A stretch of DNA of 64,000 bases from Anaerolineales bacterium (lineage in GTDB: Bacteria; Chloroflexota; Anaerolineae; Anaerolineales; UBA11579), in contig JAGVCA010000016.1 of NCBI GenBank assembly GCA_020059485.1, forward strand, positions 148,662-212,661, given 5' to 3'. The position numbers were made by a program, and so were the translations under genes. Below the pieces are notes generated by a model. That model did no database searches and had not been told where the DNA came from. It worked only from the letters and a program-made list of their open reading frames with translations. Shown one piece after another: positions 61,374 through 64,000 of the stretch; the first letter of the stretch is position 1; each line of letters begins with the position of its first letter.

Positions 61374-64000
61374 ATGGCTAAAATTTCACTGAGAGCCTAC
61401 ATCCAGGAGGTCAACGACATGGTCGATCAGCGCCTCTTTGAGGAGGCCGTCGCCCACTGCCGGCATGTGCTGGAAACCTTTCCAAAACATATTGAAACCT
61501 ACCGGCTGCTCGGCAAAGCCTTCTTGGAAGATCAGCGCTACGGCGATGCTTCCGACATTCTCCAGCGGGTGCTCTCCTCAATTCCGGAAGATTTCATTGC
61601 CCAGGTCGGTATGTCGATCATCCGCGAAGATGAAGGCAACTTCGATTCCGCCATTTACCACATGGAACGGGCCTTCGAAACCCAGCCCTCGAATCACGCC
61701 ATCCAGGGTGAACTGCGCCGGCTTTACGGTCTGCGGGATGGGATGGAAACTCCCCGCGTCCGGCTGACGCGCGGCGCACTGGCCCGCATGTACGCCCATG
61801 GGCATCTCTACGACCAGGCGATCGCCGAATTGCAGGCCGCCCTGGCAGATGAGCCCAACCGCTTCGACCTGCAAAGCCTGCTGGCCGAGATGTATTACCA
61901 GACCGACAGGAAGGTGGACGCAGCCGAAACCTGCACCGCCATCCTGGAAAAACTCCCCTACTGCCTGACCGCCAACCGTCTGCTGGCCCTCATCCTGCGG
62001 GAGAGTGAGCGGATTGAGGAATCCAAACGCTACCATCAACGCTGGAGCGCGCTGGAACCCTACGCCGCCTTTGTCGATGACAAATCCCCGATGCCGGACC
62101 TGGTCGCCGATAACCAGGTCACCCTGGAACACCTCGATTATGAATCCGGCTTGATGACCATCGCTGAGTCTGGCCAGCCCGCCTGGGCTTCCTCACTGGG
62201 TTTGGCGATTGCCGGACAGGAAGAACCGGAAGAGAATGTCCCGGATTGGCTGGATGACCCGGATACTCAGCAGCCCAGCCCCACAGCCCCCACAGAAATG
62301 CTGCCGGAAGCCGCCCTGAAGGCATTCGAGCAGGAGGATTGGCTCTCCGAGATCGACCCCGGAGAGGATAAACCAACCGAACCCGGACTGGACGCCGGCC
62401 AGGAGGATGACGACGATTGGCTGGCTTCGCTCCAAGGCCAGGATGACGAGACCCTGCCCAGCGCGCCGATCTTATCGGAGGAACATGAAAGAGGCGCTCC
62501 AGATGACGATTGGCTGGCCTCACTGCAAGGAGACGAAGATGATACCCTCCCAGGGGCAGCCCTCCAGCCTGAGGTGTCCGAATCGGAGGATGAGGAAGAC
62601 AACTGGCTGGCTTCGCTGAACCAGTTGACCGAGGAGACCGCCCCAACCGGGGTTGGCGATGAACAACCCGGACTGTCCTCTGACCCGGATATTGATGAAG
62701 AACCGGAAGAGGACTGGCTGGCCTCCCTCCAGGCGGGGACTGCTGACACGGCGCCAACCTCACTCCCTGCGGACCAGGAAGATCAGGCTGAGCCTGAACT
62801 GCCGGAATTCCTGCGCGATGCCGGCTGGGAACCAGGGGACCCTGAATCTGCCGAGGATTACCCGCCTTACCAACCCGCGGAAGCAGACGAAGAAGACGGT
62901 GAGATCGTCATGTCCGAGATCCCGGATTGGATCAAGGAAATGGCCCCGCCTGAAACCGGCGGCGAGTTTGAAGAGGAATTTGAAGAAGGGACAGAAGTTG
63001 ATTCTGAATGGCTGCAGTCCCTCGAGGCGCCATCCGAACAGCCCAGTCCGGAATGGCTGGAGGAATTGGAAACCGAAGAACCTTCTGCGGCCGGGCAAAC
63101 CCAGCCCTCGGAGCACAGCGGGCTTGAGATCGAACCTGATGATGACGAAATGGCTTGGCTGGAAAATCTGGCATCCAAACAGGGCGTACCCGAAGAAGAA
63201 CTGATCACATCGCCCGAACAGCGAGCCACCATGCCGGATCAGGAACCGGTCAGCCAGGAGGTCACTTTGCCGGAGGACACCGGCGATGAGACTGCTGTCT
63301 GGTTATCCTCACTCTCCCAAAAAGAAGAATCCCCGTCAGAAGATAGCGATGATACCATTTCCCGCTTTCTGGCTGCCAAACAGGTTGCCGATGAGCCAGA
63401 CGAAGCAATACCATCTTCCGATGAACCGGTGGAAGGCGTGCTGGAAGAGGAAGACGACTTTGACACCGATTGGTTGAGGCGGATTGGGCAGCAAGCCTCC
63501 GAAGAAGCGGCCGCTTCTGAAGATCCCACCTCGATCGAAGAGACTGCCCAGGTGAGCGCTCCTCCCCCCGTCTTTGATAGTGAGGAAGATTTTCCGCTAG
63601 ACTGGTTGGACGAGATAGAAGAGGACAGTCCGGAGGTGCAGAAGGAACCAGCCGCGTCGATCACGCCGGCAGAGCGCACCCCGGATGATGATCAGAGCTG
63701 GCTGACCAGCCTGTCTGATGATCAGGACAGCCAGCAGCCGGCCGAGCCAGTGAAAGAAGACGAGGACGATTTCGATATGGACTGGCTCGACCAGATCGGC
63801 CAGGAAGCGGCCAAAGAAGCCAGCGCCGAGGAGTCACCGACTGTTCCCCCCGTTGAGAAAGATGCCGCAGCCGCAGAGGAAGATTGGCTCGCCAGCCTCG
63901 GCGAAGCTGCGCCGGAAAAAGAGCAACCCGCCGCTCCGGTATTGGAAGACGAGGACGATTTCGATATGGACTGGCTCGACCAGATCGGCCAGGAAGCCGC
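61374..64000 (+). CDS. TPR protein with long acidic WL-motif repeat tail (partial, runs off window)
   Basis: An open frame from ATG 61374 (AAGGAG ten bases upstream) continues without a stop to the window end, 875 codons. Residues about 1-225 are TPR-like helical pairs (AKISLRAYIQEVNDMVDQRL; YDQAIAELQAALADEPN). From about residue 288 the sequence is strongly acidic and low in complexity, studded with short motifs of the form acidic-x-Trp-Leu-x-x-Leu/Ile (DDDWLASLQG, EEDWLASLQA, DMDWLDQIGQ). No signal peptide or membrane helix is seen. Probably a cytoplasmic scaffold with many binding motifs; function unknown. Confidence 0.85.
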   Translation, partial: MAKISLRAYIQEVNDMVDQRLFEEAVAHCRHVLETFPKHIETYRLLGKAFLEDQRYGDASDILQRVLSSIPEDFIAQVGMSIIREDEGNFDSAIYHMERAFETQPSNHAIQGELRRLYGLRDGMETPRVRLTRGALARMYAHGHLYDQAIAELQAALADEPNRFDLQSLLAEMYYQTDRKVDAAETCTAILEKLPYCLTANRLLALILRESERIEESKRYHQRWSALEPYAAFVDDKSPMPDLVADNQVTLEHLDYESGLMTIAESGQPAWASSLGLAIAGQEEPEENVPDWLDDPDTQQPSPTAPTEMLPEAALKAFEQEDWLSEIDPGEDKPTEPGLDAGQEDDDDWLASLQGQDDETLPSAPILSEEHERGAPDDDWLASLQGDEDDTLPGAALQPEVSESEDEEDNWLASLNQLTEETAPTGVGDEQPGLSSDPDIDEEPEEDWLASLQAGTADTAPTSLPADQEDQAEPELPEFLRDAGWEPGDPESAEDYPPYQPAEADEEDGEIVMSEIPDWIKEMAPPETGGEFEEEFEEGTEVDSEWLQSLEAPSEQPSPEWLEELETEEPSAAGQTQPSEHSGLEIEPDDDEMAWLENLASKQGVPEEELITSPEQRATMPDQEPVSQEVTLPEDTGDETAVWLSSLSQKEESPSEDSDDTISRFLAAKQVADEPDEAIPSSDEPVEGVLEEEDDFDTDWLRRIGQQASEEAAASEDPTSIEETAQVSAPPPVFDSEEDFPLDWLDEIEEDSPEVQKEPAASITPAERTPDDDQSWLTSLSDDQDSQQPAEPVKEDEDDFDMDWLDQIGQEAAKEASAEESPTVPPVEKDAAAAEEDWLASLGEAAPEKEQPAAPVLEDEDDFDMDWLDQIGQEA
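62238..64000 (+). repeat. About 17 degenerate acidic WL motifs, with an exact 53-base duplication
   Basis: Motif variants include PDWLDD, EDWLSEI, DDWLASLQ (several), PDWIKEM, SEWLQSL, PEWLEEL, TDWLRRI, LDWLDEI and MDWLDQI. Within it, 63756-63808 and 63945-63997 are identical at DNA level, showing recent unit duplication with a period of 63 codons. Confidence 0.8.

Overview
The window is a GC-rich bacterial chromosome segment whose gene content suggests a member of the Chloroflexota, probably Anaerolineae-like. This is an inference from a reductive dehalogenase operon, peptide and sugar ABC transporters with long lipoprotein binding proteins, an acidic TPR protein with Trp-Leu repeats, and a membrane pyrophosphatase. 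No rRNA, tRNA, CRISPR array, transposase or phage gene was found. Several genes start at TTG or GTG behind clear Shine-Dalgarno sites.

Region 1 (1-13.9 kb) is lipid or polyketide-like synthesis. A 3,022-residue synthase (KS-AT-KS-five ACPs-KR-DH) is followed at once by an Sfp-type phosphopantetheinyl transferase on the minus strand. Divergent to it is a three-gene acyl-CoA carboxylase operon (carboxyltransferase, biotin carboxylase, biotin carrier) that could supply malonyl-type extender units. All five ACPs carry Thr where the phosphopantetheine-bearing Ser is expected.

Region 2 (13.9-21 kb) has a minus-strand operon of a tandem GNAT protein, an MFS transporter and a bactofilin-like lipoprotein, then an aminotransferase. 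Divergent to these is a compact plus-strand operon of a PanB homologue, a corrinoid protein and a methyltetrahydrofolate-type methyltransferase, closed by a strong terminator.

Region 3 (21-28 kb) is a reductive dehalogenase locus: sensor kinase, response regulator, RdhA, a short RdhB-like anchor, a NosR/PceC-like flavin and Fe-S membrane protein, a small membrane protein and a TPR protein. Region 4 (28-36.3 kb) is an ion-transport run: SLC13-type permease, NhaA, an unknown polytopic protein, a P-type Ca2+-type ATPase and two small MpsC/DUF2294-like proteins, with a strong promoter and a structured leader.

Region 5 (36.4-43.6 kb) is a catabolic operon: GntR regulator, TIM-barrel epimerase, sugar ABC transporter (binding protein and two permeases), transaldolase-family enzyme and a second, diverged PanB homologue. 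Region 6 (43.8-53.5 kb) has an APS reductase, a response regulator with a degenerate GGDEF domain, and an Opp-type peptide ABC operon whose binding protein and one permease are unusually large. Region 7 (53.5-64 kb) holds a transglutaminase protein, a DUF58 protein and a divergent MoxR ATPase, then a K+-independent type H+-pyrophosphatase, and an open-ended TPR protein with about 17 acidic WL motifs that runs off the window.
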